Of a DNA stretch of 64,000 nucleotides, positions 13,900 to 24,693 are shown one piece after another. The notes under the pieces were generated by a model, which worked only from the letters and a program-made list of their open reading frames with translations, did no database searches and was not told the DNA's origin. The stretch lies in NCBI RefSeq assembly GCF_000002425.4, contig NC_037263.1:4743199-4807198 (forward strand). The letters run 5' to 3'. Each line of letters begins with the position of its first letter. The first letter of the stretch is position 1. A program made the position numbers and the translations under genes. The stretch comes from Physcomitrium patens. Lineage: Eukaryota > Streptophyta > Bryopsida > Funariales > Funariaceae.

Positions 13900-14580
13900 A
13901 GATTTGACTAAAGAGAAATAAGCATGTGTATTTTATCACATTTGGGTGCTTCACTTTGACCATATCTCAGAGCCACTATATAAGTTATTGAGGAAGGATA
14001 AGAGATTTTTTTTGAAAAGAAGAATAAAAAATAGCTATGAAAAATTTTAAAAAGATGTTGAATTTACTATGTATGCTTAGATAAGTGGATTATCAATGTA
14101 GAAGATTAGTAGTTGTAACAATAGATACAAGTTCCATAGCAATTAAATGAGTTATTAGACAAGATGATGTAGAAAGGAGAAGATTTGCTATAAAATTTAA
14201 AGCCACAGTTCTTATAAAGAAACAAAAGACTTATCCATAAGTTAAAAGAGAGCTTTAGAGAGTGCTCACTACTTTAAAGACTAAGAGAAATTATTTGATT
14301 GTACTAAATATGATTTTTGAAAAAAATTATTTACCATTACTTAGAATGATAATTAAATAAATTATTCCAAACATTGCCATACTAAGATGGATAGCTTATA
14401 TAATAATATTGAATCTTATTTTAGTATATATTACTAGTAAAGAAAATTTGGTGACAGATATGTTGTTTAGAGCTAGGTATATCTTTAAAGAGGAAATGAT
14501 GGCACTTAAAAGAGGTAAAGATTAAGATGAGAAGAACTATGAAAATTCATTTGTTACTGGTAGAATGGATTTTGATGATG
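13900..14580 (+). pseudogene. RT end and RNase H remnant of element G
   Basis: In one frame 13920-14010 reads CVFYHIWVLHF then EPLYKLLRKDK, matching YIFYHIWIPHF and DPLYELLRKNQ of element H. RNase H follows (VVVTIDTSSIAIK; IAILRWIAYI), interrupted by stops. The block ends at the solo LTR inserted at 14581. Confidence 0.7.
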
Positions 14581-15128
14581 TATCACAGATATATTTATTC
14601 ACCTCAATAGTTACTTATATGATTAAGTAGAAGTAGGTAAAATAGAATAATTTAATAAAGTCTTCTAGAGAAGCTTCCTAGAAACTTCATAGATGCAATT
14701 TTGACTTTAGATGTGTTTGTAGGTTAGAAACTTGGCCAAAAAGCTAACCATATATTGGTAGCTTGTGGAACAAGTTACCTCTATGTAGTAGCTTATAGAA
14801 CAAGCCAACTACATGGTGTATACATAGATAACTTGGCCTGCAAGATAAGATATGTAGCTAGCAAAGTCAATACATGTTGGAGGTCCTATAGGACATCGCC
14901 ATGTGGCTCTTAGTTAGATAGTATATATGGAGGCAAGAGTACAGCCTTCTTCACTCTTATCAACACCTTTCTAGTCTTAGTCTTATTTCAAGATTTTCTA
15001 GTTTTCTTGTTTTTGGCAATAGCCATTCTAGTTAATACCACATCACCTTTTGAATGACTTTCTAGTTCTCTTCAGTGATAGAAGAGTGTATTGAGGATTT
15101 CCTTTCTTTGAGATTCATATCCTTGATT
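14581..15128 (+). repeat. Solo family-1 LTR with perfect target duplication TGATG
   Basis: Starts TATCACAGATATA and ends CCTTGATT. The five bases before it (14576-14580, TGATG) are repeated after it (15129-15133, TGATG). It contains TATATA followed by the motif ACTCTTATCAA, identical to the self-primer candidate of copy D. It sits between the RNase H and integrase remnants of element G. A solo LTR of this kind arises by recombination between the two LTRs of an inserted element. Confidence 0.85.
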
Positions 15129-16072
15129 TGATGAGGTTTAAAAATTTTATAAAGAATTATATAAAAAAAAAATTAAAGAAAATTAAAATTTATTTGAGCA
15201 CAATGAAAAAATAAAAAAAATAGATAGATAAAAATTCCAAAGGAATTAAATACAAATCCTATAGTTATCTTTTTAAAAATGATTTTCTATAGAAGAAATG
15301 AATAAGAATTGATAAAATTCTATTCATGATAGTGAGAGAATTTGAAACTAAATTTAAATTTTTAAAAGAATATTATGATATATTTTGGACAAGACACAAA
15401 GGAATTTGGACCACATATACTAAGAACAAAGAAAGATATTAGAAGAAGGGCTTACAAAAGGATGTAAAAGACTTTGTGAGCTTTTACATAAAGTATCAAT
15501 TATAGTCTAAGGTTAGGTATAGAAATGAATTACATCCTATTTATCCACCTTTTATATATTTTCAATGAGTAATTAATTTGGAAGCTATACCATTAGGACT
15601 TTGGATTTTAAAATACTTGATTTTAGCAAAAGAAGAGCTATCAAATTATGTTGAAAGAAGGGCTTTAAGAACCAAGACCACAAAATATGCAGATTTATAT
15701 TAGAAGATATCTTCAATAGATATAGTAGTATTGGAAGGATAAGAATTGATAGAGGAAAATTGGATGCTATTGAAGTAGGAAAATTTTTTAGTAGGTATGG
15801 AATTCAGCGGAAGTTGACTACTTATAATCTTAAAGCCAATAGAAAGAGTGAGAGGGATCATCCTTCTATCATTTATGCATTGTTTAAGGCATATAAAGAT
15901 TAGCCAATTCAATAGTCTCAACTGCTTTTATTTGCTTTATGGCCTAATAGAACTATTTACAATATTGTCACTAGTTATATGCCTATGGAATTAATAGTAG
16001 GGCAAAAACCTATGATGCCAACTAAAAAAACATGTCCTATATGGATGTTTCTATCTTAAAAAGATGATATTA

Positions 16073-16108
<36 letters not shown>

Positions 16109-16599
16109 AGCTTTGAATCTAATAGTTGAAAAAGTTACCTAAAGACCTATAAATTATAATTGAGAGGTTAAAAAAAGTAAAATTAAAAAATAAAGAATGA
16201 ATTCATAGGAATCATAGGTTGAGGCCTAAGCCTATAGAAATTGAAGATTGGATTTTAGTTTATGATAGCAACTTTGAACAACAATAAAGCATCATAATGA
16301 AGTTTTAAAAAAAATAATTTAGACCATATGTAGTAGTAATAGTACATGATAATGTCATATATGCCTTACATGAGTTAGATAGAGCTATTATTAAAATTTT
16401 AGTAGTAGAAAAGAGGGTCAAGACTTTCAAAAAAAGAAATAGGCAATTCAAAATAAAAGACCTTGAAGAATTCTTATTTCAATATTTGGATCAATAAGTG
16501 ATTTAAAGAACCTATGAGTGATTTAAAGAAATCTCAAGAGAATGAGGAGGAGTAGCACGGGACTCATAGTAGAAGATGTGCAGGTTTAAAAGGAATAGA
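15129..16599 (+). pseudogene. Integrase remnant of element G
   Basis: Reading-frame pieces match H's integrase: the zinc-finger side near 15440-15560 and the core near 15720-15960. A catalytic-type segment reads RIDRGKLDAIEVGKFF where H has TMDRGELDAKE. The C-terminal part runs to about 16480. A poly-A run of about 30 bases lies near 16077-16106. A purine-rich stretch (GGTTTAAAAGGAATAGA) just before the 3' LTR is the likely polypurine tract. Confidence 0.65.
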
Positions 16600-17593
16600 T
16601 GTCATACTATAATTATTTATAGTATATAAAAATTAATTAAAATATATAATATATTTCTAAATCTTAATGTATATTAGAATAGTTAGTAGGTTAATTTAAA
16701 GAAAATTAATATAAGAAAATTTTGAGATTTATCTATTCTAATTATAGTATTTAAATTATATAAGATTTAAATATTTAATATAAATCCTTAAAAAAATATT
16801 GGAGCTCAAAGATGACGATCCAAACTACTAAGAAGTTTATTTGGAGGGATGAAAGAAAGAAGTGAAGATCTTCATACCTATTGGTCAAAAGTCATGACCA
16901 ATAGACTTTTAATAGGCTGCATGCAACCACAACAAGGATTTTAGTAATATCAAAAGAAGAATTTGAAAATCAAAAGCAATGATTGTAAGATTTAGTATTT
17001 GGACTATGATTTGTAAACAAAATTTAAAAGATTTGAAGTTATGATGAAGAAGTTATAGCCATTTGAAGTAAAATGATCTTTTAAAATATATTATTATTAT
17101 TTTGAAGATATGAAGAGTTATATAATAACTTTGAAAATCAAAAGTTCTAATTGTAAGGGCGATTTCAAGACCTACATCTTTTATGAAAGAATTGTTACAT
17201 TTAGAATTTGTATGAAGGAATTATATGGAGTTGATGATAGAACAAGTAATTGAAAGGGAATAAATAAATTATTTTTTTGATAGTAATAATTGGAGTCATG
17301 TTTTGAATTTTCAAACAAAATTTTGGCTCAAAATTTTTAAAAATATGAGTTATTAGGTTTAAAAGATATATACCAAATTTTGTGGTATTTAAATGTTTAA
17401 TTTGTAAGATATAAATAAAATTGCACATAAATATATATAAACAAGGGTTTAAAGCTACTATTAAAGTTTTGGCGATATTTCAAGATTTCTAAAAAATTTA
17501 CTATTAAATTTTTTTTGATAGTTGTTTAAAGTACATTAGTATTTCATATAAAAGCTTAGTATTTTCTTGAAGCAAATTGTTTCTATCCCAACA
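16600..17593 (+). repeat. 3' LTR of element G (family 3)
   Basis: Starts TGTCATACTATAATT and ends TTCTATCCCAACA. It aligns with 6288-7532 except for about 240 bp missing near its 3' end. After it, element A's integrase resumes (ANAYYKE…). Confidence 0.75.
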
Positions 17594-18614
17594 GCAAATG
17601 CCTACTACAAAGAATAATCTCAATTCCATGTTGATAAAAATGCATGGTTATTTTGTTGTAATATCAAGACTATTTGCTCTTGTGACAAGTTAAATTATCA
17701 TAGACTTGGACCATTTTCTATATATAAATAAGTCAATCTAGTTACTTATTAATTATATCTATTGGAATTTATGAAGATCCATTGTACATTTTACATTTTT
17801 TCTTAAGCCATATAAGATAGTAAATATCTTGAAAAGAAAAAAAATACTAATACCTCTTAAGAAGTAGATAATAATCAAAAGTTCAAGGTAGAAGAAGTCT
17901 TAGACTTAAAGCAATGTCAAAATAGCTTAGAATACCTTATTCATTGGTATCAATATAATATTAGAAAACATACATAGGAGCTAATAAAAAATCTTATAAA
18001 TATAGTAGAAAAGGTAATTTTTTTTTCAACATCTATCAAAATCAAAATATATAATCAAATAATTTTATATAATATAAAGAAGGATGTTTAATTGATGTTA
18101 CATTCTATTTTCTATTTTTTATTATAAATTCTTTATATTTTGTGATGCTAATAAAATGGAGAATCTACATTTAGTAGATTCAATTCAAGAACCATTATTG
18201 ATTTACTAAATAAGATATTATGATTATCACAACCTTCAAAAAAAATGTAATTGAGACAAAGACCCTCAAAGGAAAATATTCTTCCTTTAATAAATGGTAA
18301 GATATAATATGTTTGGTATCACAACCTTAGAAGAGATTTCTAATATTTGGTGATTTTATTAGAAGTAAGAATGATTCCTAATGGTGTAACAAATATTTTG
18401 TTTGAAAGAAGTTATGAAGGCCTCAACAATGATTAAATAAAAGGTGGTCTTCTTATCTTAGAATAGGATATTATCAATAATTAAGAAGATATATCAACTA
18501 TTATAAAAGAAAAAAATAGTCAAAATATGTGGCAAATACAATTCTTTACATCTTAGATATCATCAACATGTGATCACTGCTCTTTGTCAAACTCATCTTT
18601 TAAAAAGAAATTAA
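17594..18614 (+). pseudogene. Integrase C terminus, chromodomain and tail of element A
   Basis: The first part reads as the integrase C terminus (LGPFSIYKQVN-like). A chromodomain remnant follows around 17880-18040 (FKVEEVLDLKQ…LEYLIHWYQY), matching the intact-length chromodomain at 44704-45072. The tail at about 18230-18480 preserves the same downstream frame seen in copy C (VWYHNL…LVILLEV…NILFERSYEGLNND). A purine-rich tract (AAAAAGAAATTAA) precedes the 3' LTR. Confidence 0.75.
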
Positions 18615-18665
18615 TGTCATAGACATATATATTTACTCTAATAATTACTTGAGTAATATGAATTT
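18615..18665 (+). repeat. Truncated 3' LTR of element A
   Basis: TGTCATAGACATATATATTT and the following bases match the first about 50 bp of the 5' LTR at 105. The similarity then stops, so the rest of the LTR has been lost. Confidence 0.7.
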
Positions 18666-18694
18666 CATTAAAAATATAAATTTTTTAGTGTAAT

Positions 18695-18782
18695 TTTGAA
18701 TCATAATTTTCAAAAGCTATATTTGCTACATCTTAAAAATTCACCATTATTATAGCATAACTTTTGAAAATTATGATTCAAA
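18695..18782. repeat. 22-bp perfect inverted repeat (hairpin)
   Basis: Positions 18695-18716 and 18761-18782 are perfect reverse complements of 22 bases, separated by 44 bases. Each arm starts or ends with TTTGAATC/GATTCAAA. It directly follows the truncation of element A's LTR. It could be a small foldback element, but no target duplication was recognised. Confidence 0.8.
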
Positions 18783-18998
18783 CTTATGTTGTTTAGGACA
18801 CTATTTAAAACCTATGTTTGCTAAGTCTTATTGAACCTCATTGAATTGTTTTTCCAATGCAGTTCTTGTGCATGATCTAGAAGTTTGATGGTAGCACTAT
18901 ACTTGATGTTTTCTATGGAGAAGTGGTGACTTAAGTAGTTGAGAGTGGCAAGAAGACATGCAGCATTAGAGAAGTTAATTTGGAGGAGAAGAATCAGG
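18783..18998. other. Unassigned spacer
   Basis: About 215 bp between the hairpin and the solo LTR. It is a little less AT-rich than its surroundings. I see no extended reading frame and no match to the other families in the window. Confidence 0.4.
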
Positions 18999-19556
18999 TA
19001 TCAAAGACAAGAACTTGATAAAGATAAATAAATAAGTGAGACTTCTCTCAAAGAAAGATGACAAAATAGAAATAATTCAATATGTATATTAAGAAAGAAA
19101 TTGGAATGGCTATTGCCAAAAGACAAGAAAACTAGAGACCCTTGCAACTAGACTAGAAGCAAGAAAGAAATTGGCAAGAATGAAGAGGGCTTCACTCTTG
19201 TTTCTATATATACTATCTAACTAGGGGCTATGTGGCGATATTCTATAGGACCTCGAATATGTGTTGACTTTGTAGGACACATGCTTTGACTTATAAGGCA
19301 AGTTTTTCTATGTGTGGGCTACATAATTAGCTTAGTCTTCAAGCTAACAACATGTGTGGCACATGGCCAACTTGTTGACTATGTTTCTAATCCAAAAAGT
19401 CAATTAAAGACACCTATAAAGTCAAAGCAGCATCTATGAAGCTTCTAGAAAGCTTCCATAGCAAATATTATAGAATTAATTTACTTTTATCTACTTTTAC
19501 TTACTTCTACCTATTTATACATGTAATTATTGGCTTACATGCGTATGTCCGTGACA
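18999..19556 (-). repeat. Solo family-1 LTR, reverse orientation
   Basis: A 558-bp LTR reading TATCAAAGACAAGAACT … GTCCGTGACA on the plus strand. It is the reverse orientation of the family start TGTCACGG and end CTTGACA. The flanking bases TCAGG (18994-18998) and TCAAG (19557-19561) differ at one of five positions, consistent with an aged target duplication. No internal element sequence adjoins it. Confidence 0.85.
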
Positions 19557-21590
19557 TCAAGCATTGTTAGGATTTGCTCACTTATGGCGACACGATTGTA
19601 GTTGGTAGAATTAGAAAACTTCAATTCATTATGGATGTCTCTAACATTATGTTTCACAAGCTTTCTATTTATTTGTCTAGCTTGAGTAGGAAAAATCCTT
19701 CATATAATCTTACTTTTGAATCTGAACAAACAATAACCAACACATGTATTATATGTATATAAATAATAAATATACATCTATCTAAATTGAGAGTAACAAA
19801 CTTTAGTATGATCATGTTAGATCTTGTAAAAGTTTTTTGAATCGAAAAATCTCTAAAGAAAACAAATGTCTCATAATATAAATTAATTAAGTCTTATTCT
19901 TTATTATTGACTATAAATAAAATATCAAATAATTTAATATAAAAGATTTTTAAAGATTTTTAAAGATTTTTTAAATTAATTTTTTACAAATTTATATTTA
20001 AATTTGAGTAATAAGAAAAAAATTGAATATTCTATGATATTTTTTAATTAAGAGCTTTTATTAATAAATATTAATAGTTTAAAAAATAATTTTTTTCTAA
20101 TCCTTATGAAAATCATGAAATAAAAATTGTATAAAAAATAATATTTGTTGAGGCTTAATTTTAAATTAATGATTCAATGGAGGTATTTTTAATATACTAA
20201 ATATACACAAACTATCATAGATATTTTTTAAATTGTAGTTTTCACTATATTCAAGTATTTTAGAATTTTTAAGATAGAAGATTTAGTTTTTAATTTAAAT
20301 ATAAAATTGATTTATAAATAAATTATATTTTATAAAATATATGTATTGATTTGTTTACATGTGGATATATTTGAGCATTATTAATTATAAACAAGAAAAT
20401 AGATATTATAATTAACAACTATTTTTTTTTATCTTTTATCATTTTTAGTACAATTATATTTGAAATATTATATGTGATATGTAAAATTGTAATTAATTTT
20501 AATTTGAGAAATCTTCTTTAGCAATTGAGGTGAACTTTTAATGTAAAGATGTGTGTTGCACATGGCTATGCATGGACTAAACTTAAATAGAAAAAATCAC
20601 AATAACACATATTGGCACAGGTACAAAAGTCAATAACTGCCACAGCAAAACAGACATGATAAGTTAAGGTGGGCTATGCATGGACTATGCATGGACTAAT
20701 CTAGAATGGATAAGTCTACAATAATATAAATTGCCATGAAGACAAGAGTTGATAACTGCAATAGCAAAAAGAGATAGATAACAATAAATCTAACAATTAA
20801 AGTAACATAAAAGTCAAATAATGTGAAATTCAAGGAGACAAAAAAAAATTCAAGAAAAGTAGAAGTCAAGAAGATTAAAAGTCAAAAAAATGTAGAAGTA
20901 AAAAACTAAACAAAAATTTCATAAGTCTAAAAGACATGGAGACTAAAAAGTTTACAAATTTAGACGTTGAAAAACAACTACTAGACTATAGAAATGTAGA
21001 AAAATTATAAGGATGTCATGGTTTATTAAGCTATAATAGACTTAATATATAAATGGAAAAAAAAAAAACAAAGACTAGGACTTGCTTTGTTAGTCTTCAT
21101 ACTAATATTTTAATTTGGTTTTAAATCTTATGTGTGACTTTAAAATATAACATAAGAAAGACACATTGACGATGATTATTTAGAGAATAAGACATATTAA
21201 GATGGCCATAGTCTTATGTGATGTGAAAAGTAAAATAAGAGTCTTGAGAATAAATACGTTACAAATAAAATAGGTAGAGAGTAAAGATATAATTAACCAG
21301 ATATTACATATATACATAAAAATAATAAAATATTTTTTAATGAAATAAATAGATCTATAAACAAATATAATAAATACATATCTATATATGATTTCCTATT
21401 TAATAAATAGAGTAAATAACTTTTCTATAAAAAAACACAATGAATAGCTTTTTAATTAAACTTGTATTTCTTAAAATATTCACAAATAATTCATGTGCCC
21501 AAAAAATATTTTAATATATCAAATAATAAAGTTATAAAACTAAACTTGGTTTATGACCAAATTATCAAAACAAGTTCTAATAACTTTTTA
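19557..21590. other. AT-rich intergenic stretch
   Basis: Two kilobases without a recognisable gene. The only plus-strand reading frame of note (19574-19762, 62 codons) has no recognisable motif. Short runs of A and T dominate. One imperfect tandem duplication is present (20564-20780). Confidence 0.5.
20564..20780. repeat. Imperfect tandem duplication of about 100 bp
   Basis: Two units begin GGCTATGCATGGACTAA (20564) and ACTATGCATGGACTAAT (20684, preceded by an extra GGCTATGCATGG at 20672). Each continues with matching blocks: ACAATAA, TTGCCA or TTGGCA, GATAACTGC or AATAACTGC, and AGCAAAA. The units have diverged substantially. Confidence 0.65.
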
Positions 21591-22129
21591 GCGCCTGGGA
21601 GTCAACGCCCCCAACTGCTCGAGGCCCATTTCGCGGAAACCAATCCAAGGCCTCCACGTTTGGTGACAATGAATATCTGACACTCGGCGCCCGGAAGTCA
21701 ACGCCCCCAACTGCTCGAGGCCCAGCCCCCAGATAGCCGCGCATTCGACAGCGATTTTCGTTACTAAAGGGTTTCGCGCGCGCACCTGTCAGAGCCTCAA
21801 ATGCAGTTCGGTGAGGTGCAGCGACCCGTCAGAGTGAAGTTGACGCAGTGTGGCGATGGGCCATGCGACCTGCTTGTGCGTGGCCAAGGCTAGAAAAAGG
21901 CGGCATTGTTCCTGGTCCAAACCATCTTCAGATCGCCTCTCGGTTCAGCGCAGCCCTCAGCCGTGAGCCGTGAGCCGTGAGCCCCTTAGCACAGCTCAGA
22001 TCAGCTCAGCTCCGCTTGGTGGCTGACCGCTCAGCAAGCAGCAACGTGGTGGTGAGCCGAGTCCAGGAGCAGCAGGATCTCGAAGCCGAGTTGAGCCCCC
22101 CAGTAAACGCATCAGGACCGGCAGCGGCA
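21591..22129 (+). promoter_or_regulatory. GC-rich upstream region of the lipid-transfer gene with duplicated elements
   Basis: Composition switches abruptly from AT-rich to GC-rich at about 21590. Two 38-bp direct repeats (21591-21628 and 21687-21724) differ at two positions and share AGTCAACGCCCCCAACTGCT. The unit CCGTGAG occurs three times in tandem just upstream (about 21961-21981). I see no clear TATA box. The long upstream open frame here uses only a GTG codon and is more likely untranslated leader. Confidence 0.55.
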
Positions 22130-22474
22130 ATGGCAATGGCAGTGGCAGTGGCAGGATCGAAGTGGCGTTTCGCAGCTGTAAGCGTTTGTTTGCTGGTGGT
22201 GATGGCGATGGTGGCCGAATCCAGCGCTGCCGGGGTGTGCGACCCCAACGCGCTGTACCCGTGCCTGCGAGCCATTCAGGGAGCTCGGCCACCGCCGCCC
22301 AGCGCGCAGTGCTGCATGGTGGTCCGCAGGGCGAACAAGAATTGCATGTGCGCTCAGCTGAGGTCCAGCTCCTTCCCCGCCCAGATGGTGAACAACGGGT
22401 TGCGGCTGCCCAAGAAGTGTGGTCGCACGGATCTGGGTGGCTTCCGCTGCGGGCGTTACACGTTCCCCAAATGA
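22130..22474 (+). CDS. Secreted non-specific lipid-transfer protein, type-D / DIR1-like
   Basis: Predicted 114-residue protein of the plant nsLTP/2S-albumin fold. These are small secreted proteins that bind lipids in a hydrophobic cavity and take part in cuticle, cell-wall or defence functions. Residues 1 to about 34 form a signal peptide: a short N region, the hydrophobic stretch FAAVSVCLLVVMAMVA, and small residues before the cut. The mature part has eight cysteines spaced C-X7-C-X15-CC-X9-CXC-X22-C-X9-C, within the range of type-D LTPs known from bryophytes and of DIR1-like proteins. The first ATG is at 22130. A second ATG two codons later could be used instead. The upstream extension to 21977 has only a GTG and is not chosen. 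The gene is intronless and strongly GC-rich, unlike everything around it. The ligand and tissue cannot be told from sequence. Confidence 0.85.
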   Translation: MAMAVAVAGSKWRFAAVSVCLLVVMAMVAESSAAGVCDPNALYPCLRAIQGARPPPPSAQCCMVVRRANKNCMCAQLRSSSFPAQMVNNGLRLPKKCGRTDLGGFRCGRYTFPK

Positions 22475-23050
22475 GCGGATGGTTGCAGGCGGGAAGCAGC
22501 AGGAAGGCTGGGCGGTGGGCAATGCGGACCCGGGACGGCGTTGGGCAGCGGAGCGTAGGTGTGGATAGTTCATGTCGGTATAGCCAGGATCACGTGTGTG
22601 GCGGTGCAATCATGGGTATTGTATGGGACTCTTGTGGATACCCCATTGTATTGTTTCTTTCCTTCCCCCCATGAAACGCTGGCTTCCTGTTCTCAGCACT
22701 ACTTGTCCCTTTCACGCGAGTCGTCCTGTTTTTCTACGGGCGCTGGAAGCCGTCGTGTCCCCGAGTGAGCATGTGTCCACTACTGTGGCGACGAAGCGAA
22801 AGCGATTGTTTTCTTGTTTTTTTCTTTTTTTTTCGTGTTTGTGTTGTGTCCTGGTTTCCCCTGGTTTGTTTAGCTTAGTTTTGTTGGTTGTCGGGTCGCA
22901 TCGATTCCGGTTACAAACCCAAAGCATCTTGGGATGGGACGGGACGGGATGGCACGCAAGCGTTCCCCGCATCAAACCCAACATCGCTGTCCTGGGATCT
23001 GGGGATGCCACATGTAGCAAAAGATGTATACCGATCTGCACATGTCTTTG
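22475..23050 (+). other. Probable 3' untranslated region of the lipid-transfer gene
   Basis: GC content stays raised for about 570 bp after the stop codon and then falls back. Several overlapping open frames on both strands in this stretch are expected from GC-rich sequence and carry no recognisable motif. T-rich runs (about 22810-22835) are present. No canonical AATAAA was found. Confidence 0.45.
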
Positions 23051-23639
23051 AGTTGCTTTCCAATTGGCCCACTTAATTGTTACTAAGAGATACTCAAAAA
23101 ACAAGGAAGGCACAATGGCTAAGCTTTCATAAGACAGTTGGCATAGACAATATCTACCTATATCTCACCTGGATTGAGAGGTATGAATTGTAAATATTAT
23201 GCCACATGTAGCAAAAAGATATTGTATCCATTCGATCATTGTGCATGCTCTTTGGAACAATTATGTTGAGAGATAGTTCTTTAGAGCTGCTTTGACTTTT
23301 ATGATCTTCTATTTAGTGCCTTTCCATATTAATAAGAAGTAAAATATGGAAGATAACAACACATTGTTCGCAACTATATCTCTTTCAATTGCATAAGTTT
23401 TGGTTATATACCAATAGACTAATTTTTTTTGCGTATGTTCACTTCTTTTTTGTATATACTTCTTTTTTGTCCACCTATACTATTCCAAGTTGTGCTATCT
23501 ATGTTAGATGGTTGAGATCTTGTTTGCACTTCTAATAGCTACTTGATTTCTATTACTTCAACATTAATCCATATGCCAAGTAAAAATTTCAATAATATAG
23601 GTTACAGTCCTTATTAAATCTTCTTTTTCTAATAAGATA
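23051..23639. other. Intergenic sequence with a short direct repeat
   Basis: No gene seen. The string TGCCACATGTAGCAAAA occurs at about 23006 and again at about 23200, both followed by GAT and similar bases. Confidence 0.45.
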
Positions 23640-24560
23640 AAGGATGTGTCATGTGCATATTGAGTTAATACTTATTAATGTCCTATGATGAGAAGTTAGA
23701 TGCTTTGTATAGTCCCACTTGCAATGTTCTTTGTTATCATGGTATTTATTGCTTCTCCTACAATTAAGAATAAATAAAGAACCAATGGACATCCTTGTCT
23801 CATCCCTCTTATAATTGGAAAATATTTTGATAATGTTCCATTTACCTTTATACAAGTTGAAGCATTTCCTAAAAGAAAATTGACCATGTCTATGAATTCT
23901 TTTGAGAAGCCTAGTACTATCATAATTGTGAATAAAAAATAATATTCTATCATATCATATACCTTTGAAAAATCTAATTTGAGAAATAATAGAGGTTGAT
24001 CTAAATATTCAGCCTATTCCATGGTTTCTTAGGTAAGTAAAAAATTGTCCATATGAATTCCATGAATAAGAATATCAATTGATCTATGCTAATAATATTT
24101 ATAAGTATTGATCATAAAGATAGGTGCAATGTCATGGCATATATTTTGTAGTCTAAGTTCAGAAGTGTAATGGACTTCCAATTGGTTAAGAAGCAACAAT
24201 CTCCACCTTTATGAAGAAGGGTTATTGTACTAGTAGTAACTCAAGGAAGGAGGAACCCTAAAATAAGGCTAGTATTAATCATTTCTATGTATTGTTAGCC
24301 AATTATGTCTCAAAAAGTGAGATAGAACTCTATCACTACATCTGGGTCCATATACTTAAATTTAGCTAGTATTGAAAGTGCACAAATTGTTTCTTAGAGC
24401 GTTAATGGGTCTTTTAGTAAATTTAATGTCTCTATATCTAGTATCATTTCTAATACTTTGTAGGCCTAATCTTGCACCTCCCTAACTACTTTCGAATTCT
24501 GGCTTGCTCTTTATAGTTTGTGATAATAATTTATACAGATCTTGGACATAGCGGCCTGGT
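23640..24560 (-). pseudogene. LINE (non-LTR retrotransposon) reverse-transcriptase fragment
   Basis: Minus-strand translation gives recognisable RT blocks in the right order. ITLLHKGGD is followed by LTNWKSITLLNLDYKIYA (about 24115-24245), then LGFSKEFIDMVNFLLG, then a segment with GMRQGCPL (23696-23953). These are the fingers-to-palm motifs of plant LINE reverse transcriptases. Stops and frame changes interrupt the sequence. The endonuclease, the catalytic FADD-type motif and a poly-A tail are not visible, so this is a truncated, dead copy. It lies immediately downstream of the SPAG17/PF6 gene on the same strand. Confidence 0.75.
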
Positions 24561-24693
24561 TGGTATATAATTGCCCTAAATGGTCTCCACAAGAGTCCCA
24601 TACAATGTAATTTCTATGCACTTAAAATTGCCCTAATAATTCACAAAAATTGTGCAAGTGTATACAAAATAATTTGATAGAAAACCCATTAAG

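Larger units (their letters stand above)
6288..17593 (+). mobile_element. Element G: old family-3 Ty3/gypsy element with nested insertions
   Basis: Flanked by related LTRs (6288-7532 and 16600-17593) and inserted in the integrase region of element A. The internal part codes for decayed gag, protease, RT, RNase H and integrase in plus orientation. They are similar in protein sequence to the minus-strand element H at the right end of the window, but the LTRs are unrelated to H's. It contains the chromovirus fragment E (11037 to about 13890) and a solo LTR (14581-15128). The 5-bp flanks (CATAA and GCAAA) are not a convincing target duplication. Confidence 0.75.
105..18665 (+). mobile_element. 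Element A: old family-1 chromovirus, split by later insertions
   Basis: A decayed Ty3/gypsy element in plus orientation. Its parts are a 5' LTR (105-630), gag-protease-RT remnants (631-3158), RNase H and integrase remnants (4852-6287), an integrase C terminus with chromodomain (17594-18060), a tail (18061-18614) and the first about 50 bp of a 3' LTR (18615-18665). Two insertions split it: a family-2 LTR at 3159-4851 and the family-3 element G at 6288-17593. Translations on either side of each insertion resume in the expected order, which shows that the pieces belong together. Nearly every glutamine and arginine codon able to become a stop by C-to-T change has done so in places, so the copy is very old. 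Confidence 0.85.

Noticed and set aside
21977-22474. Longer 165-codon version of the lipid-transfer frame
   Set aside because: It begins at a GTG, and the extra residues precede what is already a complete signal peptide; plant translation normally starts at ATG (22130).
21996-23113. Several long overlapping frames on both strands in the GC-rich island
   Set aside because: Stop codons are rare in GC-rich DNA. None shows a motif, and the eight-cysteine frame explains the region.
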